NCBI GenBank assembly: GCA_029168955.1
Contig: JAPDOI010001545.1
Span: 1-64,000 of the forward strand
From: Aplectana chamaeleonis
Lineage: Eukaryota; Nematoda; Chromadorea; Rhabditida; Cosmocercidae
Length of the DNA: 64,000 nt
Direction of reading: 5' to 3'
Both the position numbers and the translations under genes were made by a program. Positions 1 through 12,369 of this stretch are shown here, piece after piece; the first letter of the stretch is position 1, and every line of letters starts with the position of its first letter. Under the pieces are notes generated by a model. That model did not search any database. It saw only the letters and a program-made list of their open reading frames with translations, and was not told the DNA's origin.

Positions 1-341
1 GGCGGCGACGGCCCTTAACGACTTTTTCATCATTAGTAGTCCATCATCAATTTCATTCTGTTTCACGATAAATGATTCCAGTATCGGACACTCTTTGCCG
101 CCATGATGGCGAACGCGTGTGCCAAAATTTGCTTGTTTGGATAAGTTGAGGTTCGTTTATTCGGCTCCGCCATAGCGTCGCCGCCGGAGCATTCGGTGTC
201 CGCAAACAGCGTGATGCGCGCAGAAAGCTATTCGTAGTTGGTTAGCGCCACGCCCTCGCATCACGCGCTGGCGTTGAGGAGCACGAATAGCGCCTTAGCA
301 GCCAACTCGGGCCTTTTTCATAGATTCTTCAACCACTAATT
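1..341. other. Unassigned sequence at left edge
   Basis: Mixed-composition DNA with no convincing exon, repeat or RNA gene. Short GC-rich pieces occur, such as gccgccggagc near 180, but no boundary or terminal repeat was found. Confidence 0.3.
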
Positions 342-740
342 CATTTTGGAATCCTGTGCTCCTGAAGCTTCCGAGCGAGCGCGAATTTTGTGGCGCGATT
401 CACCAAAGTCACATGATGTGACATTCATCATTTTAAAGTTCGAGAAAATTTATCCGAAAAATATGATTTTTTTTCGAAAATTCGAAAAGATTATTCGACA
501 AAAAAAATATTTTCAAATTGGTTTTCGAATATAGTCGAAAATTTAGTACCGAATTCGAAAATCAGTTTTACGAATATATTTGAGAGCCAGAAATTCGAAA
601 AATACCATTTACGAGTTTATTCATTTATCTTGAAAATCCAGATATCGAAAATGCCATTTTCGAGTTTATTTGAAAATTTTGATTTTCGAATATTTTCAAA
701 ATTTGAAATTCGAAAGAAAAAGGATTTTTTGCATTTATCC
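342..740. repeat. AT-rich TTCGAA-type degenerate repeat
   Basis: Dense runs of variants of ttcgaaaa, attcgaaaa and ttcgaatat. The same texture returns at 39,240-39,905 and, more weakly, 49,560-50,060. Open frames here are low-complexity (Phe/Lys/Ile) and not gene-like. This is probably a degenerate element or satellite-like sequence; no ends were identified. Confidence 0.45.
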
Positions 741-2150
741 GAAAATCGGGGTCTTGGGCCAGTTTTTCCAAAATATTGTATCAACAATAACGGTTCACGA
801 TTTTCAGTTCTACAGAAGTCAACCAAAGTACCGCAACAATAGCTCAAAAAAACAAGACACGACAAAAAGAAAACACGCGAATGGGGAGAGCAAAGTATAA
901 GGGCTGAATCTTCCCCTGTGAAGGGAACGCCTGGTATATATTGACGATGTTCGCTATATTTACAAAACCGAGTGCTGAAAAAGAGGGTGTCATTGTGTGT
1001 TAGGGAACAAAACGGCAAAAAGTAGGGAAATATCGAATGAGTAAGAGTTCAACATGAAGGCTTCAAAACAAGAAAGAATAATCAATGGAATGAGGAATCA
1101 ATTACTCTAACGAAGGAGAATTTGATGAAGGGAAATAATGCCAAAGACGAGAGATATTGACCAAGAGGAAAACGGGTGTCCACGGCTGGTGCGTGAACTT
1201 TGCTCCAGTCATCAGCCACTGTCTCTGAGGGCGACCAAAATCTACTCGGAGTAGATTTTCGGAGATGGCGACCTCGCTGTCTCTCCTCCCTCTACGACAC
1301 ACTATTTCTCCGTCCTCTCACACAGAGAACGAGATGACGCTCTTGTGCCCCTCATGTGAACGAGAAGACCACCCGGAAATGGGTGCGAAATGTCTCCGCG
1401 AGGTCGACGTAATGTCGGAGCTCTCGTGTAATTTTTTCGATTTTCGAGCTTCTGGCACCCTAATTATCAATTCTACGAAATTGTGTCAAAACTCAGGTGC
1501 CACTTAAGTGGCACCTTAAGCGTTTCATCCTCACGTCCCGCTCTCGCCTGGTTTACTACCACTCTAGGTCACGTGACGACGCGGGTGTGCATGGAACCGA
1601 GCTTACTGGATTACCAGCTCATAGTGCCTTTCCACCGCGTTTCTCTCTGCACAGTTTTCTTTTTGAGTTGCCGCAGCACAGGACACCTAACCAATAGTTT
1701 CTTTCCCAGCGAAAACTCGCCGGAGGCAAGAACAGCCGTTTCCGTGTCATTAGCGTTCAAAAAACGTGGCAGACGGGTGTTGAAAGTGCGCCAGTGGGTC
1801 TGTCCGCAGCCCTTCCGGTCGATAACTCATGTTTTGCACGCAGATCCGGCCCAGAAAGTACACTCAACGAGTCCAGCTGAGCCCCAGCCGCAAAAGCCCG
1901 CAGCCATCTGCATTCCACCCGGTCGAAATGCGAGTTTAGCACGTGGAATGGGCATCCTAGTCCCGCTGCATCCTGTGACTCTCGTCGCTTGTGCTCTGGC
2001 CCCAAGCTTCAATTGATGCGAACCTTGATGCATTTCCACTCTGGCGGTCCAGTTGCGCCAAGGAGCAAGGCGGAACACTTTTTCTCACGGCATCGGGCGG
2101 ATGGAGGAACTCCGCGAAAGAATCGGGGATCTCGTTTGTTCCGATGGAAT
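741..2150. other. Unassigned stretch with a 20-bp perfect palindrome
   Basis: No exon with credible splice sites or a recognisable product was found. A perfect 20-bp palindrome (ggtgccactt/aagtggcacc) lies at 1,496-1,515, and another short one (aaaatctact/cggagtagatttt) near 1,240. The overlapping frames at 1,483-2,016 on both strands read like chance open frames in roughly 50% GC DNA. Confidence 0.3.
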
Positions 2151-2186
2151 GTCGTGGCTCGGCGTTTGCCCTGATTATCAGAAAAA

Positions 2187-3237
2187 GTGCCTGCTATTGT
2201 TCAGAGCATGTCTTGGCCAGAGACATGTTTAGACAAAGGTATCAACAATGTTGCTGGTATAAAAGGCTTCTCTATCTCACGGTGTGCCTCAGTCGGCTCT
2301 TCGGAGCTGGACCTGAAAGGTGGCCACGAGTCACTCTATCAGAAGATCCAACGAATATCGGGGGATAAATTCTGCTGCCCAGGGGATCTTTCCATGGTCC
2401 GGGGGGAGGTGGTACCCAACTGCCAGGGTCGCGTCTCCTCACGGTTCACGGCGGGTACACACCACTGCGGGACCGTGGTGGCGGGACCACCACCTCTGTG
2501 GGGACCCCAAAGGGGATTACCGTAGTGGGATGTCCCCGGGGCCAATGTGCAAACTCGAAAGCAGTGTATCCCTCTGGAAACACGTTTCAGTCGTTGTGCG
2601 ATTCCAGTTGGAGCGCCAGAGTTTTCGCGCTGAGCGCCGCCGCTTTTGGGAAAATGGCCGGGGTTTTCGGATTTCCCAGCCCGATTTTAGCTTCCGAACG
2701 CAAGCATTGCAACGCTCCCCGACCGTTTCAACTGCGTTCGGTGCCCACGAGGACCTCAGCATGTGCCCTCCTGGTTACCGACTGTGTGCTCCGCTGAGGA
2801 AATGGACGCAAACGAAGGCAGGCGGCCGCAGAGGCTTCTTCCGGTCGCGGAGTCAGACGAACTTGAATGGTTCATCGTTCACTTCTAGCGGGGACCTTAT
2901 TTTTATACCGTACTTCACACCACTATTTCATTCCAAACATTGTTCGTGTGGAGGTTAAATCCCAGTAGTTTGTTAAACAATTAGGAAGCTACTCTCACGG
3001 AAAGTTAATGAAACAGGTATTATAGATGTCCACGCTTTTCTATTACCAGATCCTGGTCAGCGGTATTTTACACATGGACGGCTTCTCCTACCGATTCGAG
3101 GTTTTGAAGAGGACATCGGATTGAATGTCCACTTTGGAATAAGGACTCTAGCCTTATGCCTCGATGTGGATGGGGGTTTCACACTATACTTCGTTCAAAT
3201 AGTTGACGAGGTTACAAAACAGACATGGATGCTGTAA
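2187..3237 (+). other. Unidentified, possibly decayed coding sequence
   Basis: Several longish plus-strand frames follow each other: 2,187-2,525, 2,498-2,797 and a shared frame at 2,320-2,958 and 2,977-3,237. The last piece (86 codons, no ATG at its start) has ordinary protein-like composition, with segments such as DVHAFLLPDPGQRYF and GLNVHFGIRTLALCLDVDGG. Two stops (2,956-2,958 and 2,974-2,976) separate it from the frame upstream. The first piece is Cys- and Gly-containing (DKFCCPGDLSMVRGEVVPNC). I do not recognise the family. It could be a broken gene, a retroelement product or chance. A profile search of the three-frame translation would decide. Confidence 0.25.
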
Positions 3238-3990
3238 ACCCACTCAGCCTGGTGATTATGTCCATATAATGCCCACCATGTGTGTAATAGCAGTGGGAAT
3301 TGTCTCTGACGGTCTTCTAAGAATGTCAGTAAGGCACGAAATCTGTAGAATAACGGTTATGACACCCTGCTTTTTGTTATGACCCCATACGCGTATGTCG
3401 TCTCAGTTCTGTTTGTCTGATCACGGAGAGGACTGTCGAGGGACCAACAACAGTGCGTCTTCCCTAAAAGAAAAAATACTGTTGTTGATGAAGGTATTGG
3501 AACTGCAAATGCTTTCTTTCCCCAGAAGTGTTGAACTGGCGTTGAGTTTTAGCCAGAAACAATGGTGGCGAAACTGACATCAGAGGGGCTATGAGAGGGA
3601 TCTTGAGTCGATGTCCCTCCGAACTTTTGTCTGCGCTAAGGCTGACACTTCCTCAACATCTCCATCTGAGCTCAGTGGTGAGCAGAGTAGAGACGAATTC
3701 TCGCAGTGAAAAATTGTTTGATTGGTATTTCATTACCAGGAAGTCAATATTTGCCGCGAGGTCCTGCATGCCTTGTGCGGCAAAGTGTTATTGCAGAAAA
3801 AATGGAAATTCGCAACGGTGAATGTGTGTGTGTTTGTTTTATCACCGGTTATTTACGTTCCACCGTATGTGTGAACGAAAATTTCAAAAATCTCGCATAA
3901 AAGGAAGAGAGATGGAAAGCCGTCATTCAGCAGTTGGTTCACCCCTTTCTTTCAATTCCTTTTTCATCATTACTTCCTGCCGTTTTCAAA
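3238..3990 (+). other. Unassigned upstream region of the astacin relic
   Basis: No supported gene. A TATA-like run (cataaaagg) lies near 3,894, about 100 bases before the astacin start codon. The pyrimidine-rich tract cacccctttctttcaattcc (about 3,940-3,960) could have served as a trans-splice acceptor region or promoter-proximal sequence. Both readings are inference. Confidence 0.25.
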
Positions 3991-6160
3991 ATGAGGATCG
4001 CCCTGATAGCTGTTCTTCTGGCTATTTGCGTTAACACTGGCATGCTTGACTCTACAGTAGCAAAATAAAAAGCAGTAGCCAGGTTTCTGTCGAGAAACTG
4101 AAAAGTGTGTATAATAATTTCAAACAGGTAAGGAGGTTTTTGAGCGCTGGTAGAGTTCTTCTTTAATAAGGGTTCAAAATTAGGTTTTCACCAACCCTAG
4201 CATCCTCCAAATTCGTGAGCGTTTTCATGGACTGAAGGAGAAGATTAAAAGGAAGCCTACCCTATCCCCTTTCTCGGAGAAGGAAGGCAGCGTTGAAGGA
4301 AATGCTGAAGGCTAGTAGTATTCAGGAAATTTGAGAAGCTACATTACACACAAGATGCCAATGCTTTAGGAGCTTGAAAATCATCAAAAGTGACACTGTT
4401 CAACCTCAAGGTGATTCAACTGATGAAATCAATACATGAACAAAGAAATCGGAGAATTACTCTACCAAGGTGACATAGTGCTTACGAAGTAAGTCTTTAC
4501 TACTTTGATACTGCGCTGCTTTCCTTCTGGAACACATTTCTTTAAGGAACAAGCAGATGAGATAATTAAAGACATTGAAAACGACGGAGGTAACTGTACA
4601 AAGCGTCAGGGCATTCCGTGACAGAAATTACCCTCGAACAATTTGGCAGAAAGGAGTGAGCTTCTACTTCGACAATAATGCAAGTGGGTAACTTCCAGTG
4701 AATATTTTTTTACTCGCCGCCCTGAAATCCCAACTCAGCTCAACAAGCAGGAAGTGTTTTCAAAAAGGTAGTTCTTATTGTGGGTGGTCGACACCTGCAT
4801 TGATTTCTTTGAATCCCCAAATGGTGGGATTGACCAGTTTGGGAACCGTGTAGGAGTCGAAAGTTCACCAAACTAATGTCGTAAATTCAGCGCAAGAGAA
4901 CTACAAGCTTTCAAAGCGGATGGTTACTGGTCGTACGCTGGCAGAATTGGTGGATCGCAGGATCTCTCGGCGATGGCTGCGAATCGGTAAGAGTTATCCT
5001 AATCGTGATTAACATCTTGTAGCTAAGGCGACGGTTGCTCAATATTGGTTAATAGGTTGGAACCGCAGCTCGCGAACTCGGCCACGCCCTTGGTCTCTCT
5101 TCACACGCACTCAAGGCATGATCGCGACAGTTTCATCGCAGTCAACGAGGAGAACATTAAGGTTGTCCTTTTTATAGTCCGAGGATTTTACAGAGTGGTT
5201 GGAAAATCAAACGAAAACGTGTTTAGCCTGGACTGGTTAGATCAATTCACGAAAGAAAGCCCAGCGACCAATGAGAACTTCACGGCTTGCCATACGACGC
5301 TACGGCAGTCTTATGCATTATGGCGCTAATGAGGCTGACTCTGCGCTAAAAACTATATGAATATGCAAGTTGAGGTGCAAACCGTATTTTCCCACCAAGT
5401 TTCAGCGCATCCGACAACAAACCGACCACATGATACCCCTACGACATCAATTATATCGAAACTCTCGGGTCGCCCATTGCACCCTTTCTTGCCGAATTGC
5501 TCATGATCAATAAGACCATTACGGTTGCCTGGGTCTGTCTGCAGGCCATACAAATGGTGATCTCGAGTGAAATCTATTGCGGGAATTTCAGATCTAGGTG
5601 CAAATAAAATGCCCTAACAAAGTGCATTAACGGTGGATTTCCCTATCCTCGCGATTGCTCCAAATGTGTTTGTCCGAGCGGATATGGTAGGAAACCCGTG
5701 CGAACAGGAAGGGTGTATTCTTTAATTCTTCGACCCCAAAGATATCGGGTATAAAAAGTATGTGGTTAGCCCACCGGATGTGGCACAATGCCGAGGCCAC
5801 GAGCAACTCCTCAGATACCGACGGACGTTCTTATGATCGCAGCGCTGGTGGAGGAGTTCAAAAAGGGGAGGATTTCATGCCTCTGCAACTACAGAGGATC
5901 AGGGTCTGCGGTCTCTTCACTGCCCACGAAATCTATCTCAATTGTTACCGTTTTGTTGCTGAATCATGCCAGCTGGCTCTCCAGATCCAGATCAAACTCA
6001 CCAGCTTCACAGCAGGAGTCGCGGTCAAAGGCTGTTCTTACGCTGGTGTCAGGAAATCAAAACTCACAAAGATCTACTTCATACCGGATACAACAGGTAT
6101 GCATGAAGTGTGCACTTATGCTGATCTGGAAATAAACTGTCTCGGAGAAAAGCTCTGAGG
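3991..6160 (+). pseudogene. Secreted astacin-type zinc metalloprotease, decayed
   Basis: The ATG at 3,991 opens a signal peptide (MRIALIAVLLAICVNTG). Pro-domain exons follow (about 4,060-4,620), ending in a basic KRQ site at 4,601-4,609. The mature start reads AFRDRNYPRTIWQKGVSFYF. The zinc motif exon starts at 5,056 and reads RELGHALGL, then HTHSRHDRD. The Met-turn region reads YGSLMHYG (5,304-5,324). Downstream come DINYIETLGSPI (about 5,446), an EGF-like block (INGGFPYPRDCSKCVCPSGY, about 5,626) and a CUB-like block (about 5,770-6,100). Active astacins have HExxHxxGxxH; here the first His codon is CGC (Arg) at 5,071-5,073. At least five frame changes are visible: after the signal peptide, an extra g at 4,610, near 4,970, between the zinc motif and HTHSR, and near 5,300 and 5,430. 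Intron borders such as 4,987-5,055 are still present. Members of this family serve development and host invasion in parasitic nematodes. A poor assembly could explain single indels but not easily the Arg change plus so many frame breaks. Confidence 0.85.
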
Positions 6161-6371
6161 CAAAAGCGACTGTGGCGTTATCCTCATGAGAAGTTTGATC
6201 TGGCACAAAACATGAAATGAGCAAAAGTGGGAGAAAAAAAACAAACAGGAAGAAGATAGAGCGGCTAGTTACTGAGCATCAGCCTGCCCATTATTAACGA
6301 GATTTCTAAGTGGAACGCTTCCTTTGCCGCTCTCTTTCTGACTTGCTCTACTTCAACTTGGTAAGTACGCG

Positions 6372-6876
6372 CTTCCTTGAAGGCACAGTCCAAGCTCAGG
6401 AACAGAAATCTGAGATCTTGACATAATTGTTAAGATGGCCCAACCCATATACCACCTGCCCAGCGCGCGAGCTCTCACCCTCCGCATAAGCGAGAGCAGG
6501 AGGAAGCCACCCTGAACGCCCACATCAGGAAGCCCCTTTTCGCAGGCCTCTTTCACGATTCCTTAGAGCCTTCAACAGTGGTCAGATGAGCGATAGTTTC
6601 CCTATCTCGTCAGCCCACTTTATCCCCTTCATTTTCAGCCTCTCTCCTTATCTCGACGCCGGCCTCGCATACATCGGTTGCCAAATGGCAGGAAGATTAT
6701 AAAGAGACTAAGACCACGCTTCCGCAGCTCAATTTTTTTGAGAGGCCATAACTCTGTTCCCATGGGGTCTTGTATGATTCCGGCTGACAAATTGGTATCA
6801 GCATGGGACCGTCTTCACAGGTAGGCGGAAAAACATAAAAACGGTTCTGAGGTTGGACGGTGCCTTCAAAGGCAGC
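6372..6876 (-). mobile_element. TIR element (AAGGCACAGTCC family), copy 1
   Basis: The ends are inverted: tgaaggcacagtccaagctc at 6,371-6,390 and ggttggacggtgccttca near 6,860-6,876. The minus strand matches the element at 56,173-56,654 over its whole length, for example cttcctcctgctctcgctta against cttcctcctatatctcgctt. No coding capacity. Probably a non-autonomous DNA transposon (MITE). Confidence 0.7.
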
Positions 6877-8570
6877 GAATACGCCCAAAAATGGTATCGA
6901 TTTCCAGCACACACCCGGGAAGACTTGAAGGTGGTAGTAGGCTAACGAGTAAAACCGACGAACACTGTAGGCCAGTAGCGAAATAACGGGTTGCTCGCAA
7001 CGGAGCGGAAGTGGACGAGTTACGCCGCCACATGCCCGGTTTGAATAGCGGCGCTAGCGGTGAAGTGGCTCTGATAGCGAGGCTATCTCAGGAATTCTCG
7101 GCTGTCACCTGGAGCCTATAACCCTTGACCTGCTGTGACATGGAGGCAAAATGAGCCTTCCGTTGTCACCTCGCAGCCATGTTTCGTCACGTTTCACAAT
7201 TTCTGATGTATGAGTGTCATCCGCGAAAGCGGATAATGCTGTGGACTCACTCAGCGGGAGGCCGTGCGCCTGTCCTGCGTGCGCCGATCGATCACCACAT
7301 TTCTCTCGCGGCCGCACACAACGCAGCGCAGTCTGCTTGATGTGTCCGCAGCAGAAATATCCGCATTTCTGGTAATTTACCCGAATCGTACAGACTTTTC
7401 CAGCCCACCAGAACGCTCACCTCTGCTGGAAGCTTTCATCAATCCTTACTGGATGGGAGGGGGAACCTTGCGGTGAAAACAGCCGCGCGCGGGAAAAACG
7501 AAGGAAAGAATGGTTATTGATCGAGTTCTCTCACGCCCGATGGCTGAGCGCGGCTTCCTTCTTACTTGGAAACCCTGACGATACAAAAACTACCCAAAGT
7601 GATAGTAAGCTTGAACAATTGAACTGGAAGGAGATTTGCTTTTACTTTGATCCCATGAGAAATTGGGGTAATAAAGAGTAGCTTGAATTTAAAAATGTTG
7701 GGTTCTTGGAAGTTTTCATTGACACACATGCAACAATTCTTTTGAAAGGAAGGAGGCTAGCGCAGAGTACAAGATTTCGGCATGCACTTCACTGGCGCGT
7801 TTTTCCTCAACTTCTCCGTCATTTCAGCTCTATCCGTGGACCAAGTAAACGTTGCAGCGAATATTTTCAAAATTGGAACTCATTGTGAACACTGCCTGTA
7901 AAGAAGTTTCAGCAACTATTTCTAGATGAAATAAATGATATCAAAAAGAAATATAGAAATATCAAATGGTCAAAGGGAGACCGTTGTCCCTTACATCGAA
8001 GATAAGGGTGCTAACAATTTTTTCTTGTATCGTCGAACATATTTACGTCCTCTCTCCTGACGAACTTTTCTAAGAATTTTCATTGAATTTCCTGTTGAAA
8101 ATCAAGTTTTTAACTTTTGAAAGATTCTTTTCTTTAAATAGCACTTCACTTGCTAAAGTGCCTTCGGAAAAAGAATTCCACCAAGTTCTATTGAAAACAT
8201 CCTCCAAGTGTTTCCTCCCCCCACACACAACTTCAATTACCTGCAATCTTCCACGTTCCTCACCTTTGTCCCAGAGACCGTAGCCGCCTTTGCTCTGTTT
8301 CTCTCCTCCGACTTTTGACTTATCTTGAATTCTTGCAATACCAAATCTATTTTCTGATTAAGGATAACGCAACAATCTGCTTTATTATGAGCCCTACTCT
8401 TTAAGATGAGACAATTTCATTCAGGTTCTGTTCTAACGAGAAATGCCGGTGTGACTCTCAACTTCTTCCTTTCATGTTGTGCCCATCAGCTACTTTAGCA
8501 ACAAGAAGAGGCAGAAACTTGAAAATCGTGCTGGAATATCTACTGGTACTCCTGTGACTTATGAGACTTA
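6877..8570. other. Unassigned stretch with repeat fragments
   Basis: No gene recognised. A fragment at about 7,245-7,360 (gcgccgatcgatcaccacat, then tgatgtgtccgcag) is repeated at about 29,570-29,650. A second fragment at 7,795-7,905 matches the right end of the TIR element at 38,541-39,026: both have ggtgcgttttt-like and ccgtcattt-like sequence and end in gtgaacactgcc. Confidence 0.4.
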
Positions 8571-8575
8571 GGTGA

Positions 8576-8992
8576 GTGAAGGGCTGCTTCTTTGATGCAA
8601 TGCATAAATTACTTTTTCAGTCTCTTCTGTGGTGGCTCTGGAGGCCGGGCGGTCTTCCAGCGCTTGACCCACACCAAGACTCAGCTCTGGTGGGCAGGGA
8701 GCCCCAGGGGCCACCATACCTCGCAATTCTGGTGGCACCTGCAATGCCGGCGCCTCTTCCACCACGACCCACACCAAGACCGCCTTGCGGGCAGGGACCC
8801 ACCGCACCTCGTGTTACACCGCGATTGTTTGGTCCTTCAGCACCCTGCAAGGACTCTCTTCAGCAAGTGTTCTTCTACATCTTTCCTTTGTTCGTGTACC
8901 TACATAGATTCTTTTATGTGTCCAGCTGCCAAGATATGGAACTATCATTTCACCACTTAAAAATTTGCAAGCAAGAAAAAGGCACGTTGTAG
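8576..8992 (+). other. Pro/Gly-rich open frame of unknown status
   Basis: A 138-codon plus-strand frame contains a Pro-rich stretch (APAMPAPLPPRPTPRPP), and the opposite strand is Gly-rich. The phrase gacccacaccaagac occurs twice (near 8,665 and 8,766), so part of it is an internal repeat. The base pattern recalls a degraded Gly-X-Y collagen exon, but Gly at every third position cannot be followed in any frame. It is not assigned to a gene. Confidence 0.2.
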
Positions 8993-9059
8993 CAGAAACC
9001 CGCAAGCTTTTGTCAACATGGGGCATGCACCTTTTCCGAATTGTAAAATATTACCCCAC

Positions 9060-9684
9060 TCGATGTGGCTACTTGTGTACATATCCTCCGCAGACATAGC
9101 TGACAATTCACTAACCCAACACGCGACAAAGTAAGGCGCGTCCCAGACCACACATTGACGCAAAAATTGATGTGCAGAGAATTTCCCGTTGGTGTGGGGT
9201 CAAGTACCGGGAACTTGAGTAATTGAAACCATCAGCAGCACTGGTCGTAAGGCTGACCTCGTCAAATCATGATCACTCCTTGGAGATATTTTCTTGGCCG
9301 ATTTAAGTTATTTGCGACTTAGACAGCATTTAAGTTTATACATGATAATATAATCGGAGCGCATTGCACCCTGTAGCATTCCTTCAGAAATTGAAAACAT
9401 TAGTTATTTGTAACATATTCTAAGTTAAGATGGTTAGGTTGGTTGCGACTTATCTCCATGTTGAGCTTAAGTTACAAGTAACATATCGGAGGGGCGCAGC
9501 AATAGTCGCAATATCCCACGATATATTTACATGTAAGTTAAATGACCTGGAGATAAGTTTATAAATCTACATTGATAGATAATGTTACAGGTTGGGTAAC
9601 TTGTTTTCGGGCCTTTATGTTACAAGTAACTTGAGCTGGCCTTTCATAAACAGGGCAAGTAAATTTGTTTTTCGTTTTCCTGAG
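9060..9684 (-). mobile_element. TA-flanked element with spliced-leader-like core, copy 1 (left end degraded)
   Basis: The right end (cgttttcctgag, 9,673-9,684) is followed by TA as in the two better copies. The core at 9,208-9,230, read on the minus strand, is a diverged SL1-like leader (ggtttcaattactcaagtt) followed by ggtacttgaccccacacc, a possible Sm-type site (atcaatttttgcg) and an acgcg..cgcgt stem. Clusters of ttacaagtaac and taagttacatg follow, as in the copies at 28,041-28,701 and 58,077-58,648. The left terminal repeat was not found. Confidence 0.6.
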
Positions 9685-9689
9685 TAAAA

Positions 9690-11265
9690 TATGTATGCAT
9701 CAGACTGCATGTAATGGTAAAACCCACGTACAATAAAAGACACAAGAGGCAGCACGGTGCCTCTAGTTTGTATACTCTGCCACCTTTTTCTTTCATTCTT
9801 TATTGACGCGGATGGAATAGATATTACACCCACTCGATAAAATATGATAAGTTGCTCAAACAATCAATCAAACCGAGCTAGTACAATTAGCCAACAGTTG
9901 TAGAAGAAAAAAATTCTTCTGACGAGGAGAAACCTCATGAAACAAAATGTTACCACTTAATGGACCTCGTGTCTACACTGCGCACCCACGCCAAGAACTC
10001 GATTTTTTTGATTTTCCTTGAAGAAAAACGGATTACTTCTAATTGTTGCTTTTACGTCTATGCTTTATACAGCTTCCATAGCTGGTATGCAGATAAGAAG
10101 CGCCATAAATCTCATTTTTCACATAGTCGTTTACAACAAGAATACAGTTTAAAAACTCATCGAATTGATTGGCCGTGGAGCGCACGGTCTCTTCAGTGTT
10201 AAAATAAGGATGAGGAGATTCGAAAACTGTAAATGACTGGGTTACAGCTGCAGCACGATGCAGTGGAGTGGAAAGGATAGTGCGGCACCGCACGATCGAT
10301 ACTCCTCCATTGCATCCTCAATTGCAGAGCGTTGTCGCGCCGGTCAGCAGCGAGACTCAGGGATGTGCGGCACCGTTGTTTGTTGGTTGCCGATTGCCGT
10401 TTGCCGGCCGTTTTTAAACGATTTTTGTCGATTGTCATTTGCCGTTTTTCCCCTCACTTTTAGGCAAAATTCAGCAAGAAAGTGCGCAATAGATAACAAA
10501 CGCCGCGATTAGGACGCGTATGGTAAATCCCATAAGCCTTGCAGCGACCGGCTAGAAAGTAGGGAGATAGGCTACACGTACTTCAAAACTTCAAGTGCCA
10601 GCTGATGTTATCTACCAGCATGCGCGTCATGCGCTTAAAGCAATTGCTAGCGTCAGAGGTCATGCTCAGTGGGTCCCTCTTGTCTCAGATAGAGTACTGA
10701 ATTCACCACAACACTCCTTGCTCGCTTAGGCTTGATCAATAATTGAAGGGTCCATCGGGGACAAGAAGTAACACCTCAAATGTTCTTAGAGAGGGCACAA
10801 AGGTGGTCTGTCAGAGCTCACTCTCTTTTCAGACATTTTTCAAAGCGCATCCTGTGTGGAGGGACGTTGGACTTCACTGGCAGCCTGGTGGGGGGTTATG
10901 TTGCATCGCCATCTCTCCATTTATGCTCCGCTAACACGCTGGAGGAAACAGTGCTACCAAGTTGAAAGTTGGAGTTCTGTGAGTTAAAAGGTGGGGGTAG
11001 AGACAAATCGTTCGTGGGAACATTCGCTTCGGTTACAAATTCGCTGCTGTATGACTCATAAACTGATTAATTTACGGAGTCGACGGTGTTCGGAATAAGG
11101 GGTATGTACAGTTCGGGAAGGAGGTGGTCCGGGCAAACCGCGGTTTTTAGGAGTCGTATTGGTTGGGATGCTTGAAAAACCACTCCACAATTCAAGTGTA
11201 TTTGGAGGTTATTAGCGCGCAGTTCAGAAGACATTGCAAAAGCGTCACTTGGGGGTATCAAACGC
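9690..11265. other. Unassigned stretch
   Basis: No recognisable gene. The segment at about 10,530-10,580 (ataagccttgcagcgaccgg and following) resembles the tandem-repeat area near 48,720, so part of it is dispersed repeat. A short-period region of ttgccgtttgccgg-like sequence lies at 10,380-10,450. Confidence 0.3.
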
Positions 11266-11269
11266 CGAA

Positions 11270-12300
11270 TATTTAGCTTCGTTTCTCAGCAAAACGTTTC
11301 CAAGGCTGTTCAGAAAGGCGTGCGTTTATATCATTGCTCGTGGGGATTCGGTCAGAAAGCGAGCGAGGGTCGGGTTTTCCGCGTCTTCTTCCCCCTTTTT
11401 TGTATAACTCGCTTTTAAAGTCAGCAACCAGAGCAAAACTACGTGAGATACTCAGAGATGATCTCATGGCGTTGGAGGGTTATCCAAAGGTATAGCCATT
11501 GTCGGAAAATTCGTGGAGAACCATGAGAAATTTCTGCAATCAAGCAGCTCTCTAGATACGGTAGAAGCATATGGAATGCAGCAGACGGAGACGGTAGCGC
11601 CTTCAACTGTCATGGTATTGCAATCACAAATCTGGCTTACAGCGAAACTTTTTTACAGTTCTCCAATAAGACCACCACAAGAGAGTTAAGAAACACTGGG
11701 CAGCCTCTAAGTGCCAGAATCATGAATATCTTCCTAGTTTCGCTCAAAGTTGAGTTTGGAGCGAGTTATACAGAAAAGACGAAAAAGACGCGAAAACCCG
11801 ACCTCGCTCGTTTTCTGACCAAATCCTATGAGCGGTATTGTAGTAGTTGTATTTTTTCACGTGATTATCTTTGATCTAAATTCCGGTTAAACAGTAAACA
11901 CACCGTGAGGCACGAAACGAGTACGCCGCGAATCCTGAGAAAGTCTCCTAATCAGATAAAAGGACCTAACAAACCGTAAAAATATTTCTCGTTCGTAGGC
12001 CCGGCCTCAGCTGTAGTATGGTCTCACGATTAATTTTTATATGAGTTACTCTCCAGTTGGTCCGTGCTTGTAAAGGCACAGCCACCCATCGCGGTGCAAA
12101 GGCAGCACTGGCATAGCCGCTCTTGCACCTTTCATGAACCAGCTGGTATGGCTCTTATCGCGATGGCGCTGCAGCGGCGATTTCCGCAAGAGAAGAGGCT
12201 GCCACGCTCATGGTGGCCAATCAAGCCAAGTAAAGGAACACACGGACCTCTTCTTTTTTCAAACTACTTTTGGTGGGATGCTGGTTGAAGGCAGCATACA
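11270..12300. repeat. Direct duplication of about 1.1 kb, unit 1
   Basis: This unit recurs about 1.09-1.11 kb downstream in the same order: gtttccaaggctgttc (11,290), ccaaaggtatagccattgtc (11,483), atcatgaatatcttcctag (11,718), gtaaaggcacagccaccc (12,070), and cctcttcttttttcaaac. Inside the unit, 11,350-11,425 and 11,745-11,825 are inverted relative to each other (gaaagcgagcgagg..gtataactcgct against agcgagttatac..cctcgctcgtttt). The ORFs are not gene-like. Confidence 0.75.
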
Positions 12301-12369
12301 TCTAAAGTTGTTGGATCTTCATTAGTGGGGTCGTACGGGCCTTAGAAGAGCCACGAAGTTGGAAAGGGT

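Noticed and set aside
1483..2016. 177-codon open frame on the plus strand with overlapping minus-strand frames
   Set aside because: No recognisable motif and no splice context; open in several frames at once in about 50% GC DNA.
8576..8992. Cuticle collagen exon
   Set aside because: The Pro/Gly-rich look suggested collagen, but no frame on either strand keeps Gly at every third residue; part is a short internal repeat.
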